Shown in pieces: positions 32,108-43,493 of a stretch of 64,000 bases of DNA; the first letter of the stretch is position 1; the number at the start of each line of letters is the position of its first letter. The DNA is from Blattamonas nauphoetae (taxonomy: Eukaryota > Preaxostyla > Oxymonadida), in contig JARBJD010000107.1 of NCBI GenBank assembly GCA_033064195.1, forward strand, positions 62,001-126,000, read 5' to 3'. The translations under genes were made by a program, and so were the position numbers. Below the pieces are notes generated by a model, which saw only the letters and a list, made by a program, of their open reading frames with translations, was not told the origin of the DNA and did no database searches.

Positions 32108-34328
32108 ATGAGTGAAACCAATCACACTCGCTTCTCGGAGCACCTGAACTATGTGCAAAATACATCAGAACAGGAACGATCGACTCAAATGAACACAATT
32201 GTTCTTCGCAATCGAAGAAGAACCACATTTGATCACGACATTGATAGAACTGACCGTGACATGCAAAGTCTAACTCTGTCAGACCGGGTTTGTTCCAAGC
32301 ATCCTCTCAGATGATTAGTGTCAGGACCTCAACAGCATTCTTGCAGATCTGTGTGCAGAGGACCGATTAGATATTCTTGAACTAATCATGGCCCTTCGGG
32401 AATTAACCAGTGAGCCATTCTTCTTCCGTTGACTTTCTTCACAGTTCATACCGTCGGAACCTGCGAAAGACTGATTCAGCATAATGCGATTCCCATTTTG
32501 ATCCGACATCTGATGTGTACGCAGGATGAAAGGATTACGGTTGGGTTTTATGGTTGTTTACGTTCTTCAAGGTTGAAATCTTGTGGATATTCGCGAACAT
32601 TGGTTTGAAGCATTCTGTCCTTGATTCTCGTTGGATTGTCTTGAGAAGCCGTCTTGCCTACAGACGATGTTCATCATTGCTTTGGTGAGGATATTCTCAG
32701 AGCAATCTTTCATTTTACTCAAAGCTCTTCTCTTCGAGTCATTTCAATGGTTTTCTTGTTTTCGTCATTCACACTGATTCAGACCTGGCGCTTCCTCAAC
32801 AACATCACGATCTTTGATCATGATCAACACGACTTTGCTTGTGTTCTCGAGGCACTCGGCATTTTCGATACTTTTGTACCATCTCTGACGCTGCTCGCAA
32901 CAAGATTTGTCGAAAAGCCAGCCTGGCATCTCCAGTCACTTGGGAATATCCCACAATCATCAGTGCTGGCATTTCCTCAGACAGTAATGGTTTTACCGGA
33001 ATACGCAGCATCGCCCCATTATCTCCTCAAAACCTTCAGAAATCTCGCGATAGTCACCAAAACGTCCATCCCGGCGGAGATCGCCAGCTTTATTTTTCTG
33101 ATGTTCGTGTCAGGTTGTTCTCATTGCGTTGACAATGCTGTTAACTTACTCCTGGTTGACAAGGATCAACTCCAAACGATCACCTCTGCCCTCTATCAAG
33201 TTCCCATGCCGTCCTTCTTCCCTTCTCACATCCAAACGTTCCCACACCTTGCGATTTCCCTCCTGTCGTTCGCATGTGATGGTCTGTCCAGTGCATATCG
33301 TGCTCTCACCGTTTTGAATCTTGCCCAGCTCCAACACCGAATTGTTCAACGCCGTAAACAAGCACGCGAAATGCAGACAGACATCCAATCCTTGGACTGC
33401 AGTGCCTTCCAGACCACCGTTGTGACAGAGTTAGAGGGATACTTTGATATCATCACGAAGATTTCGTTACTCCTTGGAACAGCCCTGGGTGGGAGGGATG
33501 ATGTGGTTGATTTCTACATCAATGCTGGTCTTCTTCCTGCACTCGGACAGTGTCTCTACATCATCCAGACGATTTGGGACGACAGACTCGCTCTTGATTG
33601 GTCTGTGCTTGTTTTGGCACAATTGGATGCAATGAATGAGACCCATGGAGAATTGTGGAAAGAAACACTCAAAATCCTGCTGACTGTCGATTGTGACAAT
33701 CTCGCAACGGAAGAAGAACTTGCTTTCGACCTCACCTCTTTGCGAATTCAAGATCATGGCCACATTAACATCCCAAACACATTCACAAAACACATCCAAG
33801 CAGCTTTGCAGAAACTGTCTTTTTGTTTTTCGAACACTGCAGGAGGCACAGAGCAGCACGCATGGCATGTCCTGAATGAAACGTTCCCTGGATTCCAACC
33901 ATGTCAGGATTTTCTTCGGTTTCTGTCAAGCAGGCTGTTAGATGAGACCTCTACATCGTTTTTTAATGATTTGTTTGTTGTTCATAGCTTGGTCCGCCAT
34001 CCAAGTGAGGCGATCTTCGCAGAAATCGAACAGAGTCACCTTCTTGACGCCCTCTTCGCTTTCAAGTGGCTTCGATGCAACCATCGTCTCGCCGACATTT
34101 CTGTCGATCTTTTTTCTTGATGCCCTGTGCTGCTTTCTCTTGAACACTCCAGACCCATCAACCATCCTCGATTCTGTGTCCGAAGATGGAATCAAGCACA
34201 CCTTGTTCAATTTGCCGTGCAGTTATTCGGATAGGACCGTGCAACTCATGGCATTCCTCCGAGACCAACTCGCAATTCTCCAAAAGAGTCGTTCGTGTCC
34301 TGATCTTGCCAAGAGAATCAAAACGTAG
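32108..34328 (+). pseudogene. ARM-repeat protein, importin-alpha-like (right-arm copy)
   Basis: Same gene as 28,981-31,201 in opposite orientation; the two copies are transcribed away from the axis with start codons about 900 bp apart. The exons, micro-introns and ARM motifs are identical over most of the length. Two single-base length differences from the left copy lie in coding sequence: one G fewer near 32,736 (at the end of the LLFG exon) and a run of six instead of five T near 34,111. Each shifts the frame, so this copy appears non-functional unless these are consensus errors in the assembly. Confidence 0.6.
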
Positions 34329-34652
34329 TGTCAGAACAAGGTCGACATATCCACTGAAATTGAGCGGGACATTTCTGAAATGCACATCCAATCGAATTTT
34401 AAGACGGCAGAATTGGCGACATCGTTCATTCTTCATGAACTGTCTGTTTGTGAGGATAAAATTGGTTTTCAAATTATGTGACATGCAGTGATCTATTTTT
34501 GGAATTCAAGTTGGGAATTCATGGTGCGAGCCTTGAAAAGTGATAATGAAGGGATCAGACCATGATTTGAGAATTCTCGATCTAACAGTTAAATACCCCT
34601 CTGCTCTGTTTCAGTCAATTCAGCGAGCACACCTTAGCTGTCACAAGAACCA

Positions 34653-37600
34653 ATGGATCGTTTGGGCACCGTCCAGAATGGCCTGTCCCTCATCCGAAAG
34701 CTTCAGCTCGTCGTTGATTCATGTGTTGGGGTGCTTCAACGCAATGACTTTCTTAATTTCGAAACTACACTTACAAATGAACAGCTTTCGGATCTTACCC
34801 GTTTCTTCTTTCAGACATTTCCAACAGCTGCACGTGACTGTAATGAATCTCGACAACTTGTCTCGTACTTGTTCCGCTCATCAACATACTCTCTCTTTGG
34901 TCACATCATTGTCAACGCGCAGATTTTTGCAATACAACGACCAGAATTACCCGAAATGACCACTCAGGTGAATTTCCCCACGTTTCTCAATGTTGTGACG
35001 GGAACACCTGGAATAGGGAAATCCACCTGCAGATATCCATTCATCACATTGTTGATGAGTTCTGGCGTGAATGTATGTCACTTTGCATTGTTCAATCATC
35101 GATTTCAGAATGTCACGACAATAAAGAAAGGAGAAGGGGCGTTTGTATTTTCTATAGTCGACGACGTAAAGGATACTGGAAAAGTGAAGATCAAAACGAA
35201 AATCAATGGCCAGTCGATCGACTTTGATACGCCTTCGTATCTCTACACGTATGGTGTCTATTACTTCGAACCACCATCACAACCCAAAGAAGATTTGAAG
35301 AAGGAGCAGCCATACAATTCAATAACATATCGAGTTGATCCGAAATCACCACCCTCAACGGCTTCTTTTCTGGGACAAATCTCTGTGCCAAGTGTGGAGT
35401 ACTTCCCCTATTTCATCCGTCTTATGATGGGGACTGACACATGGAAAGGCGAACAACAACTAATCCTCGATGAGGACGTATTTATCACACAAGCATCAAA
35501 CATCGTTAGTGGATCGTATATCGCAGAAGGCTCCAATTTCATTGTGATTAAACAGGAAATTATGGATGGGCCTCACACTGTCATGGATCAAAAGATTTTG
35601 GTAAAAGGATCAAAACTGAGCGCAAAATCAAATCTTTTCAGAACAGTGCCAATCCAGATCGATTCAATGATGGAGCAGACGAGATTCAAAACATCGGACT
35701 CGTAAAAACGTCAAGAATCGTTCTGGGGGAAGAAATCACAGAATTCGATCAAATTGTTGAGGCCGGTACCTTCTTCGAAGCAGATTCACACGTGACCCTC
35801 AGGGATATCGATGTACCATCTCATAGCTTCCCCCAAGCAGAGACGATCGGTCCCGATGAATATATCGACGCTGGATCAATCATCAAGAAAGGATCGAGAA
35901 TCATACCTGGATCAACTATCAATTATTACTCGATTCAGAACAATCTCAAGGGCACCAGGTGGCATGTCATCGACGAGTTTGTGTCGTTTCTCCTCATTTT
36001 TCCCAGCCTTGAAATTTCCAGCACACATAGCCTGAACCCAGACGACTTCCATGTTCTCTTCAGTTCACCCAAGGGTTCGAGATGGAGGACATATGAAGAA
36101 ATAGATAAGGTTCGACCACGCATTCTCATCGAGTCCGTCGTTCCGAAGTACACTCCTCAGGAGGAAGCTGCCTTCCTCAATGCGAACCCGAATCAAAATG
36201 GAATCAAACCGACTCCCAAACCCATGTCAGATATTCAGCGTGGAGTTGAACTCTTCTCTTTCATCCCACGCTTTGTCACGCTTTCATCGTTAAGTGCTGG
36301 CGCACTTGCACGCGTCTCAAGTGATAAGAAAACGGGGATCCCAAAAAGTGTAAAAAACCTCTTTTCTCCGCAGGTCTCACACAAACTGATTCATTTCACA
36401 TGTCCACAGTTCGACTGCACAAACTGGCACACAGAATTTGCAACGGATTTGGCGAAACGCAATATATTACATGTATTCGGAGTGCAGGAAAAAACGAGCT
36501 ATGTCAGATTTCTCCAATCAGTCAAGGACCATTCAGACCATTCTCAAGAGAAGGGGGCAGCTTTCCACACATTCGTTTCGGATGCGATTGTTCAAGGATT
36601 TTACATCCATCAGCCCAAACGCGCTCTTTCCGGCAGACCTATTTTGAAACCGTCCCAGAATTCAGTTGAAAATGTTGGAATCCAGCTCCCACCAACTCTC
36701 GGAGAAACTTACGTCTTCTTGCGAGGCCCGTCAAGCATTAGATCTGTCGAACTCCCGGATCTCAAAACAATTTCAATAAAAGACGACCTCAAAGACCTCC
36801 CCCAAAATGCTGAATATCTGTTCGAGAATTGTCTGCAGAGGTCCTATATTACTTCAGAAGAACTTACGATGGGTGCACAGCCACACGAACCATCACACCC
36901 GACACAAACCACGTCACAGCAAGTCGACCCCGAACGTTTGAAGTGCTTCACATTCTATCTGAATCCGTTGGGTGCAAACAATGTTGGGTTTGACTCAATT
37001 TTGCTGTTCTTCCAAGTGTATGAAAACGAAGGACAGCTGACAATCGACAAACTGTCTGTGATGTTCATCCAATCAACATTGAACAAAAAGCATGATCTGT
37101 GCGACTCCGGCCCCAATCTGATGTATCTTTGGACCAGTCTCCTCAGTAAAGTCTACAGCCTCCGTCTGGACCAGATATATCCTTATCTCTTCTATGTGAC
37201 ACGACCGCATAAAGGCAAGTGCAACTACGGAAAAGGTGCTTCCACAGACTTTTTCATGGATCAAGGCAATATTTGGAAAATGAGTTATGATCCTAATGTC
37301 AAAAGCCTCGAGACCATCAAAAGCAGCGGACGGTTGATGGTGAACAGTGTTAACCCTCTCTCTGAAAATCACAATCCGAATCATTTTCGATGCTATTACT
37401 GTGGACTCATCTTGGAGGATCTGTTTGTCGATCATCGTTGCACGCATATTCTCACAAAACAACTCAAAGAACCAACCGAAGGATCCTATGAAGACACTGC
37501 ATGGACCATCACCTCTTCAGATGTTGGCGTTGGAATGTTTGATCATCCCGAGCCCGTTGAGGGGGTTCCATTGGAAGAGCTCAATACCAAGTTTTATTTC

Positions 37601-40084
37601 AACCTGTGGGACCAATCTTCAAACAGTGGCGACATTCATTCTCGTGATCAAAAGCGAGTTTACGAACTTACACTGACGTATCCGAAAAAAGGATGGCTTC
37701 CAAACGTCAACAAAGGCCCCAGAACATTCGACATGATGGACGTGACGATGATCGCTGTGAAACAACCGATGACGAGGTTTGCTCCTCCTGCTGCTGTGGA
37801 ACCACACAATCCAAAGAGCAGTGTATTTACAATCCACCCAACACAGCCTCTGCCAAACTTTTTTTCACTTGTGTTGCCGATTTCAAAAGACTTGGTTAAC
37901 CAATCTCACGATTTCGAACTCCCACGGTTTAAGCTCCTTCTCACAACCATATATGATTTGGATGATCCAGTGAAAGGACGTGATGGGGATGATTCGAATA
38001 AAGAACCTGATGGGGATGATTCGAATAAAGAAACTGGTGGGGATGATTCAGATAAAGATCCTGATGTGAAAGATGAAGCTCGTCCGCCAGATGTTTCAGA
38101 TCCAAAAAGTCATCTGTATGCCACATTACAGATGGTGCATCTATGGATCTATGGATATCAAGTCCGATTTTCTGAGGAAGAAAGACAGATCATTCCAGGA
38201 GAAAGGGTTCCACCCAATCCGTCCTTCGGTGATCTTGAATTGTGGGAGGACGAGAGCATCCCAATATGTCCAATGCATGTTCCGACGAGCTGCTTTGGGA
38301 TTCTGCCTGTCACCGTCAATCAGGCCATGTGTTTCACACAATCCGAAATCCGGACTCTGCTCTTGTCGCCAGATCATCCTCCTTCACCCCCCACTGCCCA
38401 GTCAATGTTCAAGGATTACATTGAAAATGGCAAACTGCTTCCACATTCTGAAGTTATTCGTCTCCTCAAGATGAAGGCGGCGAAGACTCCTCTCATCTCA
38501 GCTGATCTTGCTCTACTCTATGATCGAATCCCATGCTTGAAAGAACAAACGCTCAATGAATATGATCTCCTGTTGTTGCTCTCTGTTGTGAATGGGACAC
38601 GAAATCACATTTGGGAGATTTTGGGGAACTGTTGTAAGTATCTCGACTCTCCGTCACTGATCCCCGAGGATTTGTCCACTCTTGACCACATGGAACTGAG
38701 ACTCGAGAACGGCTATTCTATCGCACATGAACGACTGAAACCATTCGTAGATTGCCTCACGAACGACGACAGACCGTTCATTGAATTTCAAAAAGACTCC
38801 TTTGATTTCAAATGTTTGGAAGATGACGCCCTTCTGTCTCGCTGGTTCCGGAGTCTCCTGATTCCTTGGATCATGAAAGACGCACGGGTTCAAGCACAAC
38901 AATTTATCCGAAACTATCGCCCCTTTGAACCATTGCAACTACATGATCGGTGGCTCTTAATAGCAGGTATGATGGTCCATGCACCCATAAGCAAGTCTGA
39001 CGAAGCCACTCTCGAATCATTTCTCAAGACTCCCTTCCATGATCAATCCCGGGAAGATCTCTTCCGTCTTGTGGAGGTCTATGTAGATAAATCTTCGGAT
39101 ACAAATTCGACACCTGATGATCAACTCCGTCAGAATGATTCCAAATCCTGGGAAAAAACATTCGATAATATCAAAAAGAAAGGATTAATCGAACCAAAGG
39201 AACTCGATTATTTGCGCGCCTTGTTTTCGAAAGAAGTGCCGGAACGGGGCAAAACAGAAGACCTGATCAAAGAAATCAAAACTTGTTCAAAGTCTTTACT
39301 TGCTCAGAACACGCAGTCTGCTCAGGACACACTGATTGCTCAGAACACGCTGTTTGCTCAGGACACACTGATTGCTCTAGTGTCTGGCTATCCAAGACTG
39401 CCGGATGATCTCAGATGCAAAATTATGCCCAAACCTTCTGCCCTCACCAAAAACGAGCGAAGTGAACTCGTCACGAAAATCAGGACACAAGGGTGTCCAA
39501 AGACTGATATCGTGTCTCTCGAGAATGCTGTGAATCATTTCGAATCTCTGACCTATCAAGAAAAAGTGAAATTGGAAGAACTAATTGAATCTACATCGAC
39601 ATTGTCCAAAGAAGAAAAGTCAACATTGAAAAACCTGGTTTTACGCACGTTCGCCTTAAGTTCTAGCACATACTTGGTGTGGAATTGCATCTCCAGTCAA
39701 TTATCCGCCACAAAGGAAAACATGACGAAAATGTTTCAGAGTTTTCGAGAAAGGGAGGTTTTGAAGGGCAAATCACTACATACTATCCTCAAAGAAGAAA
39801 TGACCATAATCAGGGACAGTATCACTGAAGCACACTGTCTGCTCTTTGAACGTCTTGAAGGAGCACATTTTTCTCGGAAGGACTTTGCAGGTCTTCTTTG
39901 CTGTCCGAACGGGGGACGATCGTTTTCTTTACCGGCTTTGGGTACACTGTTCCCAGACCCGCGGCATGCAAATGACCCCAAAATTGGGCACTATGAGAAG
40001 GATGACTCCATTCATGTTTTGGAACAAGCATCTGGCGACGATACACCAATCGGGCTTCGCCAACGTGTTTTGGAGGAGGGTTGA
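34653..40084 (+). pseudogene. RHS/Crinkler-like P-loop NTPase gene, right-arm copy
   Basis: Inverted copy of the left-arm gene with the same start, the same P-loop (GTPGIGKST), zinc-binding-like cluster and helical tail, and a shorter acidic repeat tract. It looks broken, about one break, and not in the same way as the left copy. The two genes in each arm are 325 bp apart on the same strand. Likely a recent loss of function, since the rest of the reading frame is preserved. Confidence 0.45.
37980..38070 (+). repeat. 27-bp acidic-repeat tract, about 3 units (right arm)
   Basis: Short counterpart of 24,995-25,325, encoding GDDSNKE-type units followed by a divergent DVKDEARPPD junction. Confidence 0.8.
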
Positions 40085-40287
40085 AACTAATCCTTGTATC
40101 AAGAAGAAGAGCTTATTGTCTTTTTTTGGACATTTCACGATATCTTTTCTTGTTTTAGGCCCTCCACAAAACCGGTTTTAATATCGGGGTGCGAATATAC
40201 TGCGGGACACGACAATAGTGAAAAATAAGAGAGAATGACATGAAACGCAACTGTTGGGGAATTCCATCCCATGATTGTTCTTTCATT

Positions 40288-40599
40288 ATGCAGTCTTTTG
40301 TTGGTCGATCGGTTCTGGCAATCACAAATGATGGACGTTCAATAGCTGTTTATTTTTTCATTTTCTTGACAAACGTTTGTATTTGTTCATTTTTCAGGGA
40401 GTTCTGCGGTGCTTCGATCAAACTGCCAATTGTGTCTTGGAGAACTCTTCTGAATGGATTTTTTCGATTGATGAAGATACAGAAATTGAGCCTCTTGGAA
40501 CTTATATCATTAGAGGGGACAATCTGTATCCCTTTTTTTCTCTGTCATCACAGCCATCTTGAATCCCCTTATTTCGTTTCACAGAGCGTGTATCGGTGA
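40288..40599 (+). CDS. LSM8: LSM8-like Sm-fold protein
   Basis: Exon 1 (40,288-40,347) and exon 2 (from 40,398), joined across a 50-nt intron (GTTTAT...TTTCAG), give SVLAITNDGRSI-AGVLRCFDQTAN, the Sm1 motif, and LGTYIIRGDN, the Sm2 motif with the RG-D-N signature. The combination DGR...G.L..FDQT.N and LG.YIIRGDN is characteristic of LSM8, the subunit that defines the nuclear LSM2-8 ring binding the U6 snRNA 3' end. Without further splicing translation stops at 40,562; a 28-nt GTATCC...ACAG intron would instead give the end at 40,599 (NLHLESPYF). The protein is short at the N-terminus compared with usual LSM8. It starts about 40 bp outside the palindrome, so its promoter may have been replaced by palindrome sequence. 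Confidence 0.75.
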   Translation: MQSFVGRSVLAITNDGRSIAVYFFIFLTNVCICSFFREFCGASIKLPIVSWRTLLNGFFRLMKIQKLSLLELISLEGTICIPFFLCHHSHLESPYFVSQSVYR

Positions 40600-40991
40600 T
40601 ATAGAACAGAAATATGAATCACAAGATGTTGTTCGATCACTTCGATTAGAATCAATCAATTCAGTGGTGCATTTCGCGTACTGAGCTAGAAAAACAGAAT
40701 CTTCTCGAACATTCGAGAAAAGAACATTTCATTAACATCATCATTTAACTTTGTGTCTTTCTTCTCGCCTTCTGTTTTTCATCCCTCTGAGACCCAAATG
40801 AGAGTGAATGTGCAAAAGTACCTCTTTATCTCAATGGATAAAGAACCATCGAAACATTCAAATCACTACAGTCTGAGAATTCAAATAAGCAAAGATAATT
40901 TCTGAACGGCCTTATCCAGTGAGGACTGATGGTTGGATCTGGCCCTTCATGATTGTTTCATCAGCAATGACATCTCTATCTACCTATCTTC
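40600..40991. other. Intergenic spacer, nothing recognised
   Basis: AT-rich spacer between the LSM8-like gene and the third foldback copy; no coding frame or repeat seen. Confidence 0.5.
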
Positions 40992-41482
40992 AGTGGTCCT
41001 CTGTGACTCTCGTCCAACAAACTTCGCCTCCATCATGCGTATGTTCCTCTTGTTCATTATTTTCTTCCTTTTCAGCATTTTCAGCACAAATGAGTTTGTG
41101 ATTTTCAGATCCCACAATTGGGCCAATATGAGTTATTGAATTCCCCCTGTCCTGTTTATTGTCACAGATCTAGCCAAATTATGACAAAATTGGCCTGTTT
41201 TTGGCGATCATCCTCTGAAAGTCTACAAAAAGGCACGACAACCACCGAAATGGAAGAGAAAGGTTAAAAGACTTAAACTAGCATGTCATACCATTTTCAG
41301 GGTTCAATAACGCATCTTTGCCCAATTGAGTGAGCAGGAAGTCACAAACTCATTCGCGCTGGAAAGGCTAAAAAGGAAGAAAATAATGAAGAAGAGGAAC
41401 ATACGCATGATGGAGGCGAAGTTTGTTGGACGAGAGTCACAGAGGACCACTCGATAGGGCAAGGGACAATTGATCGCAAACA

Positions 41483-41490
41483 CCCGCACT
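41483..41490 (+). repeat. Left 8-bp target-site duplication (CCCGCACT)
   Basis: Exact partner at 42,648-42,655. The uninterrupted site is present at the palindrome centre (about 31,915-31,922), where CCCGCACT occurs once. Confidence 0.9.
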
Positions 41491-42647
41491 CAACGTTGTC
41501 GGAATGACTTGGATCCAAGTCATATGACTTACTTTTCATTTTTTTTCACGTGACTTAAGACCAAGTCATTTTTTTGCCAAAACGAAGTCATTTGGCTTTT
41601 TTCACAAGGTTGTGGAGTCGATCAAACCAAGAGTGTCTAACGCTCATTTTCAGCTTCTTCACTTGTTCAAAAATTAAATTCTCTCCGATCTGAGTACAAT
41701 CTCCGAAGGATGAGTCCCTGTTCAGTCCAAGTTAGGTTTGGTCGTGAACGATTGTTTTACTTAGCTGTTCTCGACGAAACGGGAAACTTTATAGGCTCAT
41801 TCTGCTCTCTCCTTGAATAAGCACAGAGCTCTTCACCATCGTATGCCACACATCCCTCACGATCAATTCATTTTCTTCTGTCTGTTTCTGGTTTAGAATT
41901 GAGACCATCTACGTATTATCTGGTTTCGTTATCAAATCAACTCATAAATAACATCGTAGAAATTGACGCTCAAGGTCAGATCTTCAGTGATTGTTCGTCA
42001 TGTGTGTTGAATGGGATTTTCATGGAGTTCAGACCTTCAACACTTGTATTTATTGACGATCCATTCTTTCCAGCTGGATTGGGATGAACAGTATCACGGT
42101 TTCACTCCAAATCCAGGTGAATCTCGATGAGAACTCCCCCGACTCGCTTTTCAACTACTGTGAGTTCTGCTGCTGTCAACCAAAGATGGAGATTGGTGAT
42201 ATCATTGAACAAGTCCTCATCATCAGAACGTCCTTCCAAACATACTCCCACATCGTACTATTGATTCCCTCTCACCGTATTCGGGAACGTCATCTTCTGT
42301 TGGCCTTATGATGTGAACGTTTCGTCAAGGTCGATCATATATATCGCAAGTCATTGGATTCTCTTCCACCCAAGTGTAGAAGTCGAGAGGATCCGCATTG
42401 CACATAAACACCACACTACGATAGTTATATGTTGTATTCTCAGATTCCAAGTCGATAACACAATTGGAAGTGTTAGTTTTAGTCGTGAGCACTTCATTTC
42501 GTTGAGAGGCGCTCTAGATTAAGCTCAGAATCGTTCTTTTTGAAAAGATGACTTGGAACGAAGTCATTCGAAACCAAACGAAGTCGTGACTTGGAACGAA
42601 GTCATTTTCTCGTGACTTAAGATTTTTGAAAGGGTCCGACATCGTTG
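41491..42647. mobile_element. hAT-like non-autonomous DNA transposon, 1,157 bp
   Basis: Terminal inverted repeats CAACGTTGTCGGA (left) and CAACGATGTCGGA (right, as complement) match at 12 of 13 positions. Perfect 8-bp duplications CCCGCACT flank it, and the empty site is visible elsewhere in the window, so the borders are exact. Eight-base duplications and dense subterminal hexamers are hAT traits: TGACTT/AAGTCA occurs many times within about 150 bp of both ends. Interior frames (41,899-42,522) are short and show no transposase or BED-finger signature, so it depends on an enzyme from elsewhere. Confidence 0.85.
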
Positions 42648-42655
42648 CCCGCACT
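42648..42655 (+). repeat. Right 8-bp target-site duplication (CCCGCACT)
   Basis: Exact partner of 41,483-41,490. Confidence 0.9.
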
Positions 42656-43043
42656 TCATTTTGTCGACTTTTAGATTATCTCGGTGTTTTTTGAAAATAA
42701 GGAGAATGATCACTTTCACTGGTGAATTTGAAGGAAAAGTGAAATAATGCAACATTGAGGGAGAACCATTCGGTCCCAGTTCTTCGAGCCATCCCTGTAA
42801 CTCTGAAAAATAATGGATCCAACACAAATATCTCCAATGATGATATCTAAAACATCAAAGCCACGTAAATCTGCATGAAAGAGCAGGAGTAATATCCCCT
42901 GGGCAAGGGCTGGTCTATGTTGAAGATGATGTGAACAATTGGACAAGAAAAGAATGATTCTTCTGAGAATCGATGATTTCATGCAACAAAGATTGCTATT
43001 GTTCAGTTGAACGTGCATATCAAAAGATTACAGTTTCAGATTT

Positions 43044-43410
43044 TCATAGAGAGGTCGCTGATATCGAATCCAAGATATGTTCAGTCTGAAAAGGTCAAAA
43101 ATAGGAGAAACAAACATCTTTTGCGATTTCACTTTCGATCTCTTGCTTTTTCACTTCAAGGAGTGATGACGGTGGATTCGCGAGTGATGTTGACAATGCA
43201 GTTGCCTTGGCCTGTAATGATGAAATTCTTCCTTGGAAATGGAGAACAAACAGCTATCTCATCTCGTATTTGTTTTTCTGCCTTTGAAATAATTGCATCA
43301 TTGTTCCGTTTGATCTCTGAGAAGAGGATCGCTGTTTCGTTTGTAAACTGTTTCTCTAGATCTTGATAGAGCTTTTCTTCGCTTTCTTGAAGATGTAGAG
43401 AATCTATCAT
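43044..43410 (-). CDS. Small coiled-coil protein (about 98 aa)
   Basis: ATG at 43,410, introns 43,212-43,251 (40 nt) and 43,086-43,115 (30 nt), both starting GTTTGT and ending CAG, stop at 43,044-43,046. Splicing turns three out-of-frame pieces into one frame: SEEKLYQDLEKQFTNETAIL, then AKATALSTSLANPPSSLLEV, then EIAKDTEHILDSISATSL. The product is charged and helical throughout. Size and layout recall V-ATPase subunit G or other small coiled-coil subunits, but I see no diagnostic motif, so that is only a suggestion. It diverges from the gene at 43,494 with only 83 bp between start codons, implying a shared promoter. Confidence 0.55.
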
Positions 43411-43493
43411 TAATTAGTGTTGAGAAACGGTTGGTTAGAAACGAGTTCTTGTTACAGATCTTTCGATCATCCCTCTTTTTCTTTTTGATCAGG

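Larger units (their letters stand above)
31736..40246. repeat. Right arm of the 17.5-kb palindrome
   Basis: Inverted partner of 22,697-31,573. It ends about 40 bp before the LSM8-like start codon. Differences from the left arm include about nine fewer acidic-repeat units, loss of a 107-bp segment near the outer edge, and a handful of single-base differences. Confidence 0.9.
40992..42799. mobile_element. Third foldback-element copy, truncated and split by a hAT-like element
   Basis: 40,992-41,490 plus 42,656-42,799 equal the reverse complement of 31,242-31,884: one inner arm, the complete 162-bp spacer, and the other arm to its terminal TACAGGG. About 183 bp of the outer end on the 40,992 side are missing. 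The copy shows that the foldback is a dispersed repeat and not just the product of the palindrome. A 1,157-bp hAT-like element interrupts it. Confidence 0.8.

Noticed and set aside
22697-40246. Palindrome as a pure assembly artefact
   Set aside because: The arms differ in repeat number, in a 107-bp segment and in single bases, and have different flanks; an artefactual mirror copy would be identical. Haplotype collapse is not fully excluded.
22697-40246. Retrovirus-like element or Polinton with long terminal repeats
   Set aside because: No reverse transcriptase, retroviral-type integrase, protein-primed polymerase or capsid motifs were seen in either arm; terminal repeats are inverted arms of whole genes.
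41899-42522. Transposase inside the hAT-like element
   Set aside because: The frames are short and lack the hAT dimerisation, RW or BED-finger signatures.
43044-43410. Firm assignment to V-ATPase subunit G
   Set aside because: Only length and coiled-coil nature fit; no diagnostic residues were seen.
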